From the NCBI RefSeq assembly GCF_022811725.1, contig NZ_CP094527.1, positions 7,626,001 to 7,690,000 of the forward strand: a stretch of DNA of 64,000 nucleotides, read 5' to 3'. Numbering within the stretch: position 1 is the stretch's first letter; every line of letters starts with the position of its first letter. This stretch comes from Mucilaginibacter sp. SMC90. GTDB taxonomy: Bacteria > Bacteroidota > Bacteroidia > Sphingobacteriales > Sphingobacteriaceae. The notes under the pieces were generated by a model. The model had not been told where the DNA came from and searched no databases. It saw only the letters and a list, made by a program, of their open reading frames with translations. Both the position numbers and the translations under genes were made by a program. Shown here in pieces: positions 16,901-23,941 of this stretch.

Positions 16901-17696
16901 TAAAATCGGGTAAATTATAATGCAGGTTAACAAACCTGAACAATGCGATGTACAACGCCAGAAATATGATGGACAATACCGCATACCCTTTAGATGCTAC
17001 ATAATTGCAAATATTATGCATCAGGATACAAAGCGTAATAGCTGTCAGTATCCAGAATGAAAGCTCATAATAAACAAAGTCATTATTGGTGCCGTTATTT
17101 TTAAGCTTTACCGAAAACAGGTAATTGTTGTCGCTGCTGTGAACCTCATAAACGTTGATATCTGTAAAGTTGGCTATATCAATGTTATCATCGTCAAGAA
17201 GGTCTTTAGCAAATTTATTTTGAAGATACTTGTTCTGAAAAGCATAATTGATCTTTACCGGAATAAAGAAAATAACAGAGAAATTCCCTTCTGTTTTTCG
17301 GAATGTTTCATAATACCCGTTAGGCTGATGAATAAATGAATAGCCCTCTTTAATGGCATTTGTACTATCGGGCAATACTTTGATGCCACTCCAAAAGCTT
17401 AGTTTATTATTTGTTAGGGTTATAAACCAGATGTTGTTTTGGGTAGTAAAATCTTCTATAGCATTAATAGCATCCTGCTCATTGTTGCGCAGGTTCATCA
17501 TCTTTTCGAAGCGCCCGGTATCGCTAAGCTGCTTATTTATAAAAACTTCTTTATTATGAAGATTATTTTCCAGCACCCGGGCAGATTGCACAAGGCTGTT
17601 TACAGGCGTATATGTTTTTTGTACAATAGTGGCCGTAAGCAGCAAACTAAGCCCCAAAAGAGCAAGCAATAGGCGTATTTTTCCGGATGTAGTCAA
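13962..17696 (-). CDS. Large membrane sensor histidine kinase, NtrY-like
   Basis: This 1244-residue inner-membrane kinase has an N-terminal membrane anchor (about 7-27) and an extracytoplasmic region. A cluster of membrane helices lies at about 225-460, followed by a long sensor stretch. Further membrane segments lie near 715-745, 775-800 and 950-970. A HAMP domain ('ARQITAPLNFIQQSL', about 968-1020) and a DHp helix follow; the phospho-acceptor is His1037 in 'AHEIKNPLTPLKLGLQLL'. An HATPase_c domain carries 'NNLLKNAIEA', 'DNGNGIPEEM' and 'SSGTGLGLAF'. The HEIKNPLTP box is typical of NtrY. No response regulator is adjacent, so the partner must be elsewhere. It is much longer than ordinary NtrY (about 700-750 residues). 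Confidence 0.82.
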   Translation of the reverse strand: MTTSGKIRLLLALLGLSLLLTATIVQKTYTPVNSLVQSARVLENNLHNKEVFINKQLSDTGRFEKMMNLRNNEQDAINAIEDFTTQNNIWFITLTNNKLSFWSGIKVLPDSTNAIKEGYSFIHQPNGYYETFRKTEGNFSVIFFIPVKINYAFQNKYLQNKFAKDLLDDDNIDIANFTDINVYEVHSSDNNYLFSVKLKNNGTNNDFVYYELSFWILTAITLCILMHNICNYVASKGYAVLSIIFLALYIALFRFVNLHYNLPDFTYKLSIFNPIFYGSSLVYPSLGDFCVNILFIFWFTGFVYRQRNRFFNNVQNKALGYFIVVLSILTLIIVSTSLLRLFYGLVINSKINFDVNNVLSLTGFSLLGVLMLCFSFLIFYLLNEIVLTICLKLNVPKTHQLFLLLFGITITTVVFAYYHEFTLFYILWTLLVLIRAYNFIYYKGELFATSFLGIVFICALIAAIKLNHFEDLKEHETRKALIQKLEIPDDATADYIFKKVENQIITDTAIVRYFTNGLHNGDYLKTRFQKLYFDGYLSKYEFKVHEYNASEEPTSADKNYALSVFKDLVLYSSFKVSDYFYRENESFGYQNYFAILPVNTGNRQLGTIVIELKSKPLQLSGTFPELLIDGNISPENDFKDYSYAFYSDNKLLSQRGTYVYSLDNSEFKGDLKKYTEKVTQNHSTAWYESFTTYNHLIYRPSERNLIVVSREENSLYYAVTSLTFFLVVILIFSAVIISLKWSWARIKIFNIAEDGLKVNFRINFDKVLYKTRIQISMILAVVVTLVLVGFITFLSISNQYHTQQEKMIRDKITRIASAFENGLFTQYVEHISEESQVHFNELANTYATDLTVFDTNGVPLLTTQPKIYENGLVAKRMNARAFIFLSKLQKTEFVNDERIGDLSYKAAYAPITLSSSNKTVAYIQLPYFSNETDYRERISSLLNVMINVYAIVFIAIGLFAIIIARQITAPLNFIQQSLSKTIYGKKNEHIKWSRDDEIGALVKEYNKMISALENSAQRLAQSERESAWREMAKQVAHEIKNPLTPLKLGLQLLDKSWKDKDPKFDQKFERFSKSFVEQIESLSSIASEFSAFAKMPDTRIEQINIFDMLNQAVTIFKQMDNVQIAYQQPESAFTINADRDQLLRCFNNLLKNAIEATPHDRKCVIDINYLVTSKNILLTIKDNGNGIPEEMREKIFEPNFTTKSSGTGLGLAFIKNSIENANGKIWFETTMSVGTTFYLSLPAA

Positions 17697-17747
17697 GATG
17701 TTGCTATACTATGGATTTTTTGATTAATACATGCCTATAACAAAAAT

Positions 17748-17774
17748 AAAAGCCACATGTTGTATGTGGCTTTT
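17748..17774 (-). terminator. Terminator after fabD
   Basis: The perfect 11-bp stem AAAAGCCACAT / ATGTGGCTTTT has a 5-base loop and ends in a U-rich run on the minus strand. It starts 6 bases after the fabD stop codon. It separates fabD from the downstream kinase gene, whose own promoter may be the TATTTTTG at 17748-17741 (minus). Confidence 0.85.
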
Positions 17775-17779
17775 AAAAA

Positions 17780-18667
17780 TTATTGCGGTAGTACTGCGCT
17801 TGCTGTTACAACGGTTTTATCAACCTTTTTAACAAGGCCTTGCAACACATTGCCCGGCCCTACTTCGGTAAATGATGTAGCGCCATCTTCAAGCATATGC
17901 ATTACGGTTTGTGTCCACCTAACGGCACCGGTTAACTGGGCTATCAGGTTCTTTTTAATCAGCTCCGGATCTGTGTAAGGCTTGGCATCTATATTTTGAT
18001 AGATAGGACATACAGGAGCTTTAATTTCGGTAGCAACAATAGCTGCTTCCAGTTCAACCCTTGCAGCTTCCATTAATGGCGAGTGAAACGCGCCGCCTAC
18101 TTTTAGCTTCAAAGCGCGTTTGGCACCGGCTTCGGTCATTTTAATACAAGCCTCGTCAATACCGGCAATTGAACCCGATATTACCAGCTGACCGGGACAA
18201 TTATAGTTTGCGGGTACAACCACTTCGCTTATACGCTCGCAAATATCTTCTACCGTAAAATCGTCCAGTCCTAAAATAGCAGCCATGGTTGATGGCTGTA
18301 TTTCACAGGCTTTTTGCATAGCGTTGGCACGTGCTGCCACCAGGCGCAGGCCGTCTTCAAATGTTAAAGCTCCCGCAGCAACCAGGGCCGAAAACTCGCC
18401 CAACGAATGGCCGGCAACCATTTCAGGCTGAAAGTCATCACCCAAAACTGTAGCTAAAATAGTTGAGTGTAAGTAAATAGCCGGCTGGGTAACATTGGTT
18501 TGCACCAGGTCATCGGCGGTACCTTCAAACATCACATCGGTAATGCGAAAACCTAAGATCTGGTTAGCTTTTTCAAACAGATCGCGTGCTTTTTCTGACT
18601 GATCGTACAGGTCCTTGCCCATACCTGGAAACTGGGCACCCTGGCCCGGGAAAATATATGCTTTCAT
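17780..18667 (-). CDS. fabD: Malonyl-CoA:ACP transacylase
   Basis: This 295-residue cytoplasmic enzyme transfers malonyl from CoA to acyl carrier protein to feed fatty-acid elongation. It starts MKAYIFPGQGAQFPGMGKDL. The nucleophile elbow is GHSLGEF with Ser88, and the catalytic His195 lies in 'GGAFHSPLM'. It ends with 'EVGPGNVLQGLVKK'. The length is normal for FabD. It is not beside other fab genes. The upstream intergenic region is a low-complexity repeat. Confidence 0.95.
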   Translation of the reverse strand: MKAYIFPGQGAQFPGMGKDLYDQSEKARDLFEKANQILGFRITDVMFEGTADDLVQTNVTQPAIYLHSTILATVLGDDFQPEMVAGHSLGEFSALVAAGALTFEDGLRLVAARANAMQKACEIQPSTMAAILGLDDFTVEDICERISEVVVPANYNCPGQLVISGSIAGIDEACIKMTEAGAKRALKLKVGGAFHSPLMEAARVELEAAIVATEIKAPVCPIYQNIDAKPYTDPELIKKNLIAQLTGAVRWTQTVMHMLEDGATSFTEVGPGNVLQGLVKKVDKTVVTASAVLPQ

Positions 18668-18681
18668 TGTTTTAGTTTATT

Positions 18682-18835
18682 GGTTGATTGAGTTGATTAG
18701 GTGAGTGGTTACTTGTTGGGTGAGTGGTTGATTGGGTTAAGTAGAGAATGGTTGCTTTTGGGGTGAACAATTGATTACGATAAAACCATTCGCCCAATCA
18801 ACTACTCACTCAATCAACCATTCACCTAATCAACT
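18682..18835. repeat. Low-complexity GTTGATTG-type repeat with inverted arms
   Basis: Short units such as TGAGTGGTTGATTGGGTT recur. AGTTGATTAGGTGAGTGGTT (18691-18710) pairs, with one mismatch, with the complement at 18816-18835. The right arm runs into the last codons of folE. The array may fold into a long hairpin between folE and fabD. Confidence 0.7.
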
Positions 18836-19471
18836 GAGTTTAGACGAAATTAAATTCAAAAACTCTGTTCTTGTTTTTTCTTTCAGAAACTCGCCGGTAA
18901 AGGCCGATGTTGTGGTTACCGAGTTTTGCTTTTGCACGCCGCGCATACTCATGCACAGGTGACGGCATTCAATTACCACACCTACGCCATAAGGGTTAAG
19001 TGTTTGTTGGATACAATCACGGATCTCGTTGGTTAAACGTTCCTGTACCTGCAGGCGGCGGGCAAATACATCAACCACGCGGGGGATCTTGCTCAAACCC
19101 ACCACATGCCCGTTAGGAATATAAGCCACGTGCGCCTTACCAAAAAAAGGCAGCATATGATGCTCGCACATTGAATATACTTCAATATCTTTCACTACCA
19201 CCATCTGGCTGTACTCTTCCTTAAATTTGGCCGAGTTCAGGATCTCTTCGGCATTAAGCTCGTAACCGTGGGTTAAGTAAAGCATGGCTTTGGCTACACG
19301 CTCGGGGGTTTTTAATAAACCCTCACGTTCGGCATCTTCGCCTATTTGCTTCAATACGTTTTGATAATTACCCTTTAAACTATCAATCCGCTCCTGGTTG
19401 TAACGATCTATTTTGATGTAACCGCCGAAATCGTCGTCGTCGGTATCCTGGCTAAATTGTGAATCGCTCAT
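18830..19471 (-). CDS. folE: GTP cyclohydrolase I
   Basis: This 213-residue cytoplasmic enzyme converts GTP to 7,8-dihydroneopterin triphosphate, the first step of pterin/folate and queuosine precursor synthesis. Zinc ligands are visible in 'SMCEHHMLPFFGKAHVAYIP' and 'ECRHLCMSMRG'. The acidic, disordered N terminus (DTDDDDFGG) is a lineage-specific extension. It lies 9 bases after queD on the same strand, so the two form an operon that supplies and uses the same intermediate. Its 3' end is built from the adjacent repeat (LISSKLS). Confidence 0.95.
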   Translation of the reverse strand: MSDSQFSQDTDDDDFGGYIKIDRYNQERIDSLKGNYQNVLKQIGEDAEREGLLKTPERVAKAMLYLTHGYELNAEEILNSAKFKEEYSQMVVVKDIEVYSMCEHHMLPFFGKAHVAYIPNGHVVGLSKIPRVVDVFARRLQVQERLTNEIRDCIQQTLNPYGVGVVIECRHLCMSMRGVQKQNSVTTTSAFTGEFLKEKTRTEFLNLISSKLS

Positions 19472-19480
19472 CTTATAAAG

Positions 19481-19900
19481 TTAACCGCCAAAATACTCGG
19501 CAGAATTGTTTTCGGTTTCATACAGCTTAACCGAATGTAAAAACACACCCTCGTAAGCTTCAATAGGTCCCTTTAATTGATTAAAGATCTCAATGCAGAG
19601 CAATTCGGTCGATGCCATTTTGCCGGCCATAAAATCAACATCTTTATTGATGTTTTTATGGTCAAGCTTTTCAATAACATATTCGTTGATAATTATCTTC
19701 AGCTCTTTTAAATCGATAAGATAGCCGGTAGCGTGCGTGACCTCGCCTTTTACAGTTACAAACAGGTTGTAATTGTGACCATGCCAGTTTGGGTTGGCGC
19801 ATTTGCCAAATACCTCAAAGTTTTTTTCAGCGCTCCATTCCTCACGGTACATCCGGTGAGCGGCATTAAAATGTTCCTTGCGCGTTATATGTATCATCAT
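19481..19900 (-). CDS. queD: 6-pyruvoyl-tetrahydropterin synthase / 6-carboxytetrahydropterin synthase
   Basis: The zinc ligands are in 'EHFNAAHR' and 'NWHGHNYNL', with the catalytic Cys in 'FGKCANPNWHGH'. The product is about 139 residues. The start is taken at the ATG at 19900 (or the next, at 19897), because the longer frame would begin with TTG at 19930, upstream of the -7 promoter box at 19922-19915. FolE provides its substrate and is cotranscribed. In Bacteroidota this pairing usually serves preQ0/queuosine synthesis; a tetrahydrobiopterin-type role cannot be excluded. Confidence 0.88.
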   Translation of the reverse strand: MMIHITRKEHFNAAHRMYREEWSAEKNFEVFGKCANPNWHGHNYNLFVTVKGEVTHATGYLIDLKELKIIINEYVIEKLDHKNINKDVDFMAGKMASTELLCIEIFNQLKGPIEAYEGVFLHSVKLYETENNSAEYFGG

Positions 19901-19914
19901 AACAAAAGTGGGTG

Positions 19915-19922
19915 CAAATATA
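19915..19922 (-). promoter_or_regulatory. -7 box of the queD-folE operon
   Basis: TATATTTG on the minus strand is a perfect TAnnTTTG match, 15 bases before the queD ATG. No clear -33 TTTG is seen at the expected distance. Confidence 0.5.
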
Positions 19923-19973
19923 CAAAACAAAAACAGGTGAGTTGTTTTATATTAGCCGTCAAAATAATGCAAT

Positions 19974-20594
19974 ATGCTTATACTCATTGTTGCAGCTACC
20001 AAATTTGAGGTTGAACCATTGGTTAATGCCTTTGGCAGCAAGGTTGATGTACTGATAACCGGCGCGGGCATGGTGCCAACAGCCTTTTGCATGGCCCGGC
20101 AATTAAGCAACCATACTTATGATCTCGTGCTTAATTTGGGCATAGCAGGCAGTTTCGACCGAAATTTTCATTTAGGCGATGTGCTGGAGGTTACCGAAGA
20201 TACCTTTGCCGAACTTGGCGCACAGGATGATGAGGCTTTTATCCCCATCGATACCCTTGGTTTTGGTGAAAGTGTTTTTACGCCCACAACATCGCTTGAG
20301 CAGGTTTATCCAAACTTTTTTTTGAAAAAGGCAAAGGCTATTACCGTTAATACAGTACATGGGCATGAGCCATCCATCCAAAAAGTACAGCAACGGTTAA
20401 ACCCCCAACTGGAAAGCATGGAAGGCGCGGCCTTTTTTTACGCCTGCCGGCAGATGAACCTGCCATGCATGCAGATCAGAGCAGTGTCAAATTATGTTGA
20501 AAAACGCAACCGCGAGGCCTGGAACATTGGGTTGGCCATTAAAAATCTGAATACATTTGCCATCGACCTGGTTGGCCAGATCATTAACAGTTAA
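19974..20594 (+). CDS. mqnB: Futalosine hydrolase
   Basis: This 206-residue enzyme of the nucleoside phosphorylase fold cleaves futalosine to dehypoxanthine futalosine in the alternative menaquinone pathway. Motifs seen: 'LILIVAATKFEVEPL' at the start, 'DVLITGAGMVPTAF', 'LNLGIAGSFD', and near the end 'ESMEGAAFFYACRQMNLPCMQIRAVSNYVEKRNREAW'. The start ATG at 19974 diverges from queD. It is followed 13 bases later by mqnD, whose product acts two steps further on. The pairing strongly supports the assignment over MTA/SAH nucleosidase. Confidence 0.92.
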   Translation: MLILIVAATKFEVEPLVNAFGSKVDVLITGAGMVPTAFCMARQLSNHTYDLVLNLGIAGSFDRNFHLGDVLEVTEDTFAELGAQDDEAFIPIDTLGFGESVFTPTTSLEQVYPNFFLKKAKAITVNTVHGHEPSIQKVQQRLNPQLESMEGAAFFYACRQMNLPCMQIRAVSNYVEKRNREAWNIGLAIKNLNTFAIDLVGQIINS

Positions 20595-20607
20595 TCTACT
20601 ACCCCGT

Positions 20608-21477
20608 ATGAAACTAACGCTCGGATTTTCGCCCTGCCCTAACGATACTTTTATTTTTGACGCCCTCATCCACCATAAAATTGACACAGAAGGCCTGGAG
20701 TTTGAAGTGTTTTATGATGATGTGGAAACGCTTAACCAAAAAGCCTTCCGCGGTGAGCTTGATATTACCAAGCTAAGCTACCACGCTTTTGCTTACGTTA
20801 CCGATAAATATGTGCTGCTTGACTCAGGCAGTGCACTGGGATTTGGCGTAGGCCCCTTGTTGATTTCGGATTTGGAAATTTCGGTTCCGGATTTAGAGAA
20901 AAATCTGATCAACGATCCAAAATCAGGCACCCGCAACCCTTTGATCGGGATCCCGGGAAAATACACTACAGCCAATTTTTTATTAGGCCTCGCTTTTCCG
21001 GATGCTACCAATAAACAGGAACTCGTATTTTCAGAGATAGAAGATGCTTTGCTTGATAGCCGTGTAGACGTTGGCCTGATCATCCACGAAAACCGCTTCA
21101 CTTACCAGGACAAAGGCCTCAAAAAGATCATCGACCTTGGCGATTACTGGGAAAAACGTACCGGCTGCGCCATTCCGCTGGGCGGTATTGTAGCCAACCG
21201 TAACTTACCGTTGGATGTTCAGCATAAAATAAACCGTGTGCTGCGTAAATCGGTTGAGTTTGCTTTTGCCAATCCCAAATCGGGCTTAGCGTTTATTAAA
21301 CAGCATGCCCAGGAAATGAGTGAAGAAGTGATGTATAAACACATTGAGCTTTATGTAAACCAATACTCAGTTGAGTTGGGTAAAGAAGGCCGTAAAGCTA
21401 TTAACCTGATGTTTGATACCGCTTTGGAGAAGGGAATTATACCGGAGATAAAGGATAGGATATTTTTGACTGATTGA
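20608..21477 (+). CDS. mqnD: 1,4-dihydroxy-6-naphthoate synthase
   Basis: This 289-residue periplasmic-binding-protein-fold enzyme converts cyclic dehypoxanthine futalosine to 1,4-dihydroxy-6-naphthoate for menaquinone. It begins MKLTLGFSPCPNDTFIFDAL, the family signature, and contains 'DITKLSYHAF', 'LIHENRFTYQDKGL' and 'GCAIPLGGIVANR'. The start at 20608 is chosen over an in-frame ATG inside mqnB because the conserved N terminus begins there. It sits in an operon with mqnB. Confidence 0.93.
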   Translation: MKLTLGFSPCPNDTFIFDALIHHKIDTEGLEFEVFYDDVETLNQKAFRGELDITKLSYHAFAYVTDKYVLLDSGSALGFGVGPLLISDLEISVPDLEKNLINDPKSGTRNPLIGIPGKYTTANFLLGLAFPDATNKQELVFSEIEDALLDSRVDVGLIIHENRFTYQDKGLKKIIDLGDYWEKRTGCAIPLGGIVANRNLPLDVQHKINRVLRKSVEFAFANPKSGLAFIKQHAQEMSEEVMYKHIELYVNQYSVELGKEGRKAINLMFDTALEKGIIPEIKDRIFLTD

Positions 21478-21480
21478 TCT

Positions 21481-21529
21481 GTATTTACATAAATATGTAA
21501 ATACGCTCCTGTTATTTTGATTATATTTG
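21481..21529 (+). promoter_or_regulatory. Toxin-antitoxin promoter with palindromic operator
   Basis: The palindrome GTATTTACAT-N4-ATGTAAATAC (21481-21504) lies just upstream of a perfect -7 box TATATTTG (21522-21529), so it covers the -33 region. The antitoxin ATG is 20 bases further on. This fits autorepression by the antitoxin/toxin complex. Confidence 0.7.
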
Positions 21530-21549
21530 TGTTGAAGGGAGGATAAAAA

Positions 21550-21783
21550 ATGAAGTTTAAAATAGTCAAAACAGAAGAGCCCACAACACCTTATATTCCT
21601 GAAAACCCTAAAACTTATAGCATAGACGAAGTCTTAGCTACAGGAGGAGCTACTGCTTTTGCAAAAAAAATGGGAAAAAGCTTAAACGACTTTAAGGAAA
21701 AAATGGATTCATTTTCTTCGGATTCATTTTTAACGGACGAAGAACTAAAAAGTGCGTTGGAAGCACTTAATGCAAGTAAATGA
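21550..21783 (+). CDS. Antitoxin of a PIN-domain toxin-antitoxin pair
   Basis: This 77-residue protein shows a basic start (MKFKIVKTEEP), a helix-turn region 'YSIDEVLATGGATAFAKKMGKS', and an acidic, probably disordered C-terminal helix ('FLTDEELKSALEALNASK') of the kind that wraps PIN toxins. It matches no AbrB or RHH antitoxin motif that I can name. Its stop overlaps the toxin start by 4 bases (ATGA), so translation is coupled. The palindrome at the promoter is its likely binding site. Confidence 0.7.
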   Translation: MKFKIVKTEEPTTPYIPENPKTYSIDEVLATGGATAFAKKMGKSLNDFKEKMDSFSSDSFLTDEELKSALEALNASK

Positions 21784-22229
21784 ACCTATTACTTGATACC
21801 AATATACTATTGTATTTAAGTAAAAACCCAAAACGGGTTTTAGGAAATATCCCTGTTGATTTTGATAATGATAGAGTTTATCTGTCCATAGTTTCAATAG
21901 GAGAACTTAAATCACTTGCATTTCAAAACAATTGGAGCATCGAGAGATGGGACGTTGTTAAAAATTTTTATGATTCTTGCAACGTATTGGAAGTCAATGA
22001 AAGTTTGATAAATGCATACTCCCAAATCGATGCTTATTCACAGCGGCGTAATCCGGGATATGATGAATACAGTTTTGCCACCCCACGTAACATGGGTAAA
22101 AACGATTTGTGGATAGCATCAACAGCTGCCCTCCTCGGGCTAACCTTAGTAACTACTGATAAAGATTTTGATCACCTGCACCAGGTTTTCATGGAGGTAA
22201 AACGCATTACGCCGGAAACTCTTGTATAA
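21780..22229 (+). CDS. PIN-domain ribonuclease toxin (VapC-like)
   Basis: This 149-residue protein has the four acidic PIN residues in place: Asp6 (LLLDTNILLYL), Glu42 (VSIGELKSLA), Asp109 (GKNDLWIASTA) and Asp127 (VTTDKDFDHL). The family cleaves RNA, often initiator tRNA or rRNA, when freed from antitoxin. All motifs are intact, so it is probably active. It is coupled to the antitoxin gene and followed by a bidirectional terminator. The pair sits between core genes mqnD and hflX. Confidence 0.85.
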   Translation: MNLLLDTNILLYLSKNPKRVLGNIPVDFDNDRVYLSIVSIGELKSLAFQNNWSIERWDVVKNFYDSCNVLEVNESLINAYSQIDAYSQRRNPGYDEYSFATPRNMGKNDLWIASTAALLGLTLVTTDKDFDHLHQVFMEVKRITPETLV

Positions 22230-22236
22230 AATAAAA

Positions 22237-22267
22237 AAAGGACACACTTCAAAAATGCGTCCTTTTC
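22237..22267. terminator. Bidirectional terminator between the toxin gene and hflX
   Basis: AAAAGGAC (22237-22244) pairs with GTCCTTTT (22260-22267), preceded by A7 and followed by TCTTTT. It can serve the two convergent genes on both strands. Confidence 0.75.
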
Positions 22268-22289
22268 TTTTATATAACCCGATCAATCA

Positions 22290-23471
22290 TCAATACAACA
22301 ACTGATCATACGGATACCTCTCGGTATGTATGGCTTTCACCTCGTCATATAACAAGGCCCTGAACTCATCCACATTTTCTTTTTTCGTTGCCGAAATAAA
22401 TATGGCTGGTGCATTATTTTTTGCCATCCAGCTTTGTTTAAAGTCTTCCAGTGTTAGTGGTTCTTCTTGCGATACCTGGTGATCTTCGGGTTTAAATGCA
22501 TCTATTTTGTTAAATACAGTGATGATGCGCTTGTCAATAGCGCCGATATCTTTCAGGGTTTCATTAACCGTACGGATCTGATCTTCAAAGTTAGGGTGCG
22601 AAATATCAACTACGTGGATCAGAATATCCGCCTCGCGGGTTTCATCCAATGTTGATTTAAAGCACTCCACCAAATGGTGAGGCAGCTTACGGATAAACCC
22701 TACCGTATCCGACATCAGGAAGGGCAGGTTTTCGATCACGACCTTCCTTACCGTAGTATCCAGTGTAGCAAACAGCTTATTCTCGGCAAACACTTCTGAT
22801 TTGGCAATCATGTTCATGATTGTCGACTTGCCTACGTTGGTATAACCAACCAGGGCAGTACGTACCAGTTGATGACGGTTTTTGCGCTGGGTTTCGTTCT
22901 GCTTATCTATCTGTTTCAGTTTATCTTTTAACAGCGAGATCTTATTCAGGATCAAACGGCGGTCGGTTTCAATTTGCGACTCACCCGGCCCACGCATACC
23001 AATACCACCTTTCTGGCGTTCTAAGTGGGTCCAGAGGCGGGTAAGGCGGGGCAGCAGATATTGCAATTGAGCCAGTTCAACCTGGGTTTTGGCCTGGGCA
23101 GTTTGAGCGCGGCTTGCAAAAATATCCAGGATCAGGTTATTTCTATCAAGAATTTTAACCTGTAGTTCGTTCTCAATATTACGCAGTTGCGACGGCGAAA
23201 GGCCATCGTCAAAAATAACTATATCAATTTCTTCTTCCTTAACGTAAGCTTTAATGTCTTCCAGTTTACCGGAGCCAACAAAAGTTGCCCTGTCCGGGCG
23301 CTGCAGTTTTTGAGTAAAATGGGTAACTGTTAAAGCTCCGGCAGTGCTGGCCAGAAATTCAAGTTCTTCAAGGTGCTCTTTCTCAATCTCATCAGTTTCA
23401 TTTGGTGTTATTACACCAACAAGTACAGCTTTTTCCTGCTTCACAGCAGTATCATAAAATTTTTGCTTCAT
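22290..23471 (-). CDS. hflX: Ribosome-associated GTPase HflX
   Basis: This 393-residue GTPase splits or rescues 70S ribosomes under stress. The N-terminal HflX domain shows 'RPDRATFVGSGKLEDIKAYV', followed by the linker 'QLQYLLPRLTRLW' and 'RQKGGIGMRGPGESQIETDRR'. G1 is 'GYTNVGKSTI', G3 is 'DTVGFIRKLPHHLV', G4 is 'VFNKIDAF' and G5 is 'ISATKKEN'. The length is typical. It stands alone between the toxin-antitoxin pair and a long intergenic stretch. Confidence 0.95.
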   Translation of the reverse strand: MKQKFYDTAVKQEKAVLVGVITPNETDEIEKEHLEELEFLASTAGALTVTHFTQKLQRPDRATFVGSGKLEDIKAYVKEEEIDIVIFDDGLSPSQLRNIENELQVKILDRNNLILDIFASRAQTAQAKTQVELAQLQYLLPRLTRLWTHLERQKGGIGMRGPGESQIETDRRLILNKISLLKDKLKQIDKQNETQRKNRHQLVRTALVGYTNVGKSTIMNMIAKSEVFAENKLFATLDTTVRKVVIENLPFLMSDTVGFIRKLPHHLVECFKSTLDETREADILIHVVDISHPNFEDQIRTVNETLKDIGAIDKRIITVFNKIDAFKPEDHQVSQEEPLTLEDFKQSWMAKNNAPAIFISATKKENVDEFRALLYDEVKAIHTERYPYDQLLY

Positions 23472-23614
23472 TAATTACAATATATCAATCAAAGTGCCAA
23501 TTAAATAAATGTACGTAAACGCCATCGCGAAACGAAATTTTAATGTCAAAATAACATGGCTCCGGCTATTTCGTGACAGAGGTGATATTTTTAATAAATA
23601 AAATGGCTAAAATA

Positions 23615-23649
23615 TTTGCTTTTAAATATTACAGTTATTATTACTTTTG
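23615..23649 (+). promoter_or_regulatory. Promoter in front of a small exported reading frame
   Basis: TTTG (23615-23618) and a perfect -7 box TACTTTTG (23642-23649), 23 bases apart. An ATG at 23671 lies 21 bases downstream. The remaining parts of 23472-23941 show nothing else. Confidence 0.45.
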
Positions 23650-23670
23650 ATTTGATTAAACCTCATCACG

Positions 23671-23784
23671 ATGAACAGGCCCTTATTGCTGCTTGGAACA
23701 GTTCTATTTACGTTAGCTGCCGATGTTGAAAAAGCAGAAACGCGCACCCAAACTTTCATTTTACAAGTTGAACCTACCGGTTAA
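23671..23784 (+). CDS. Candidate 37-residue exported micro-protein
   Basis: The short frame starts MNRPLLLLGTVLFTLAADVE, a possible signal sequence, followed by 17 mainly polar residues ending LQVEPTG and a TAA stop. It lies directly behind a good promoter. It is too short to judge codon use and could be chance or the remnant of a larger gene. Confidence 0.3.
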   Translation: MNRPLLLLGTVLFTLAADVEKAETRTQTFILQVEPTG

Positions 23785-23941
23785 GGAACGGCTATTGTCT
23801 GTTCCAAACCAAACGCATATCCTTCATTAAGTCAATCTAACTAAACAACAAAAACCCGTTCATCAAGTGTTGATCCTTAATAACCTATCTGCTTAAACTC
23901 AAACCAATTATACTATAGTTAAACCCTTACAATTAATTTAA

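Noticed and set aside
18682..18835. CRISPR array
   Set aside because: The repeats are short, variable and contiguous, without unique spacers of constant length.
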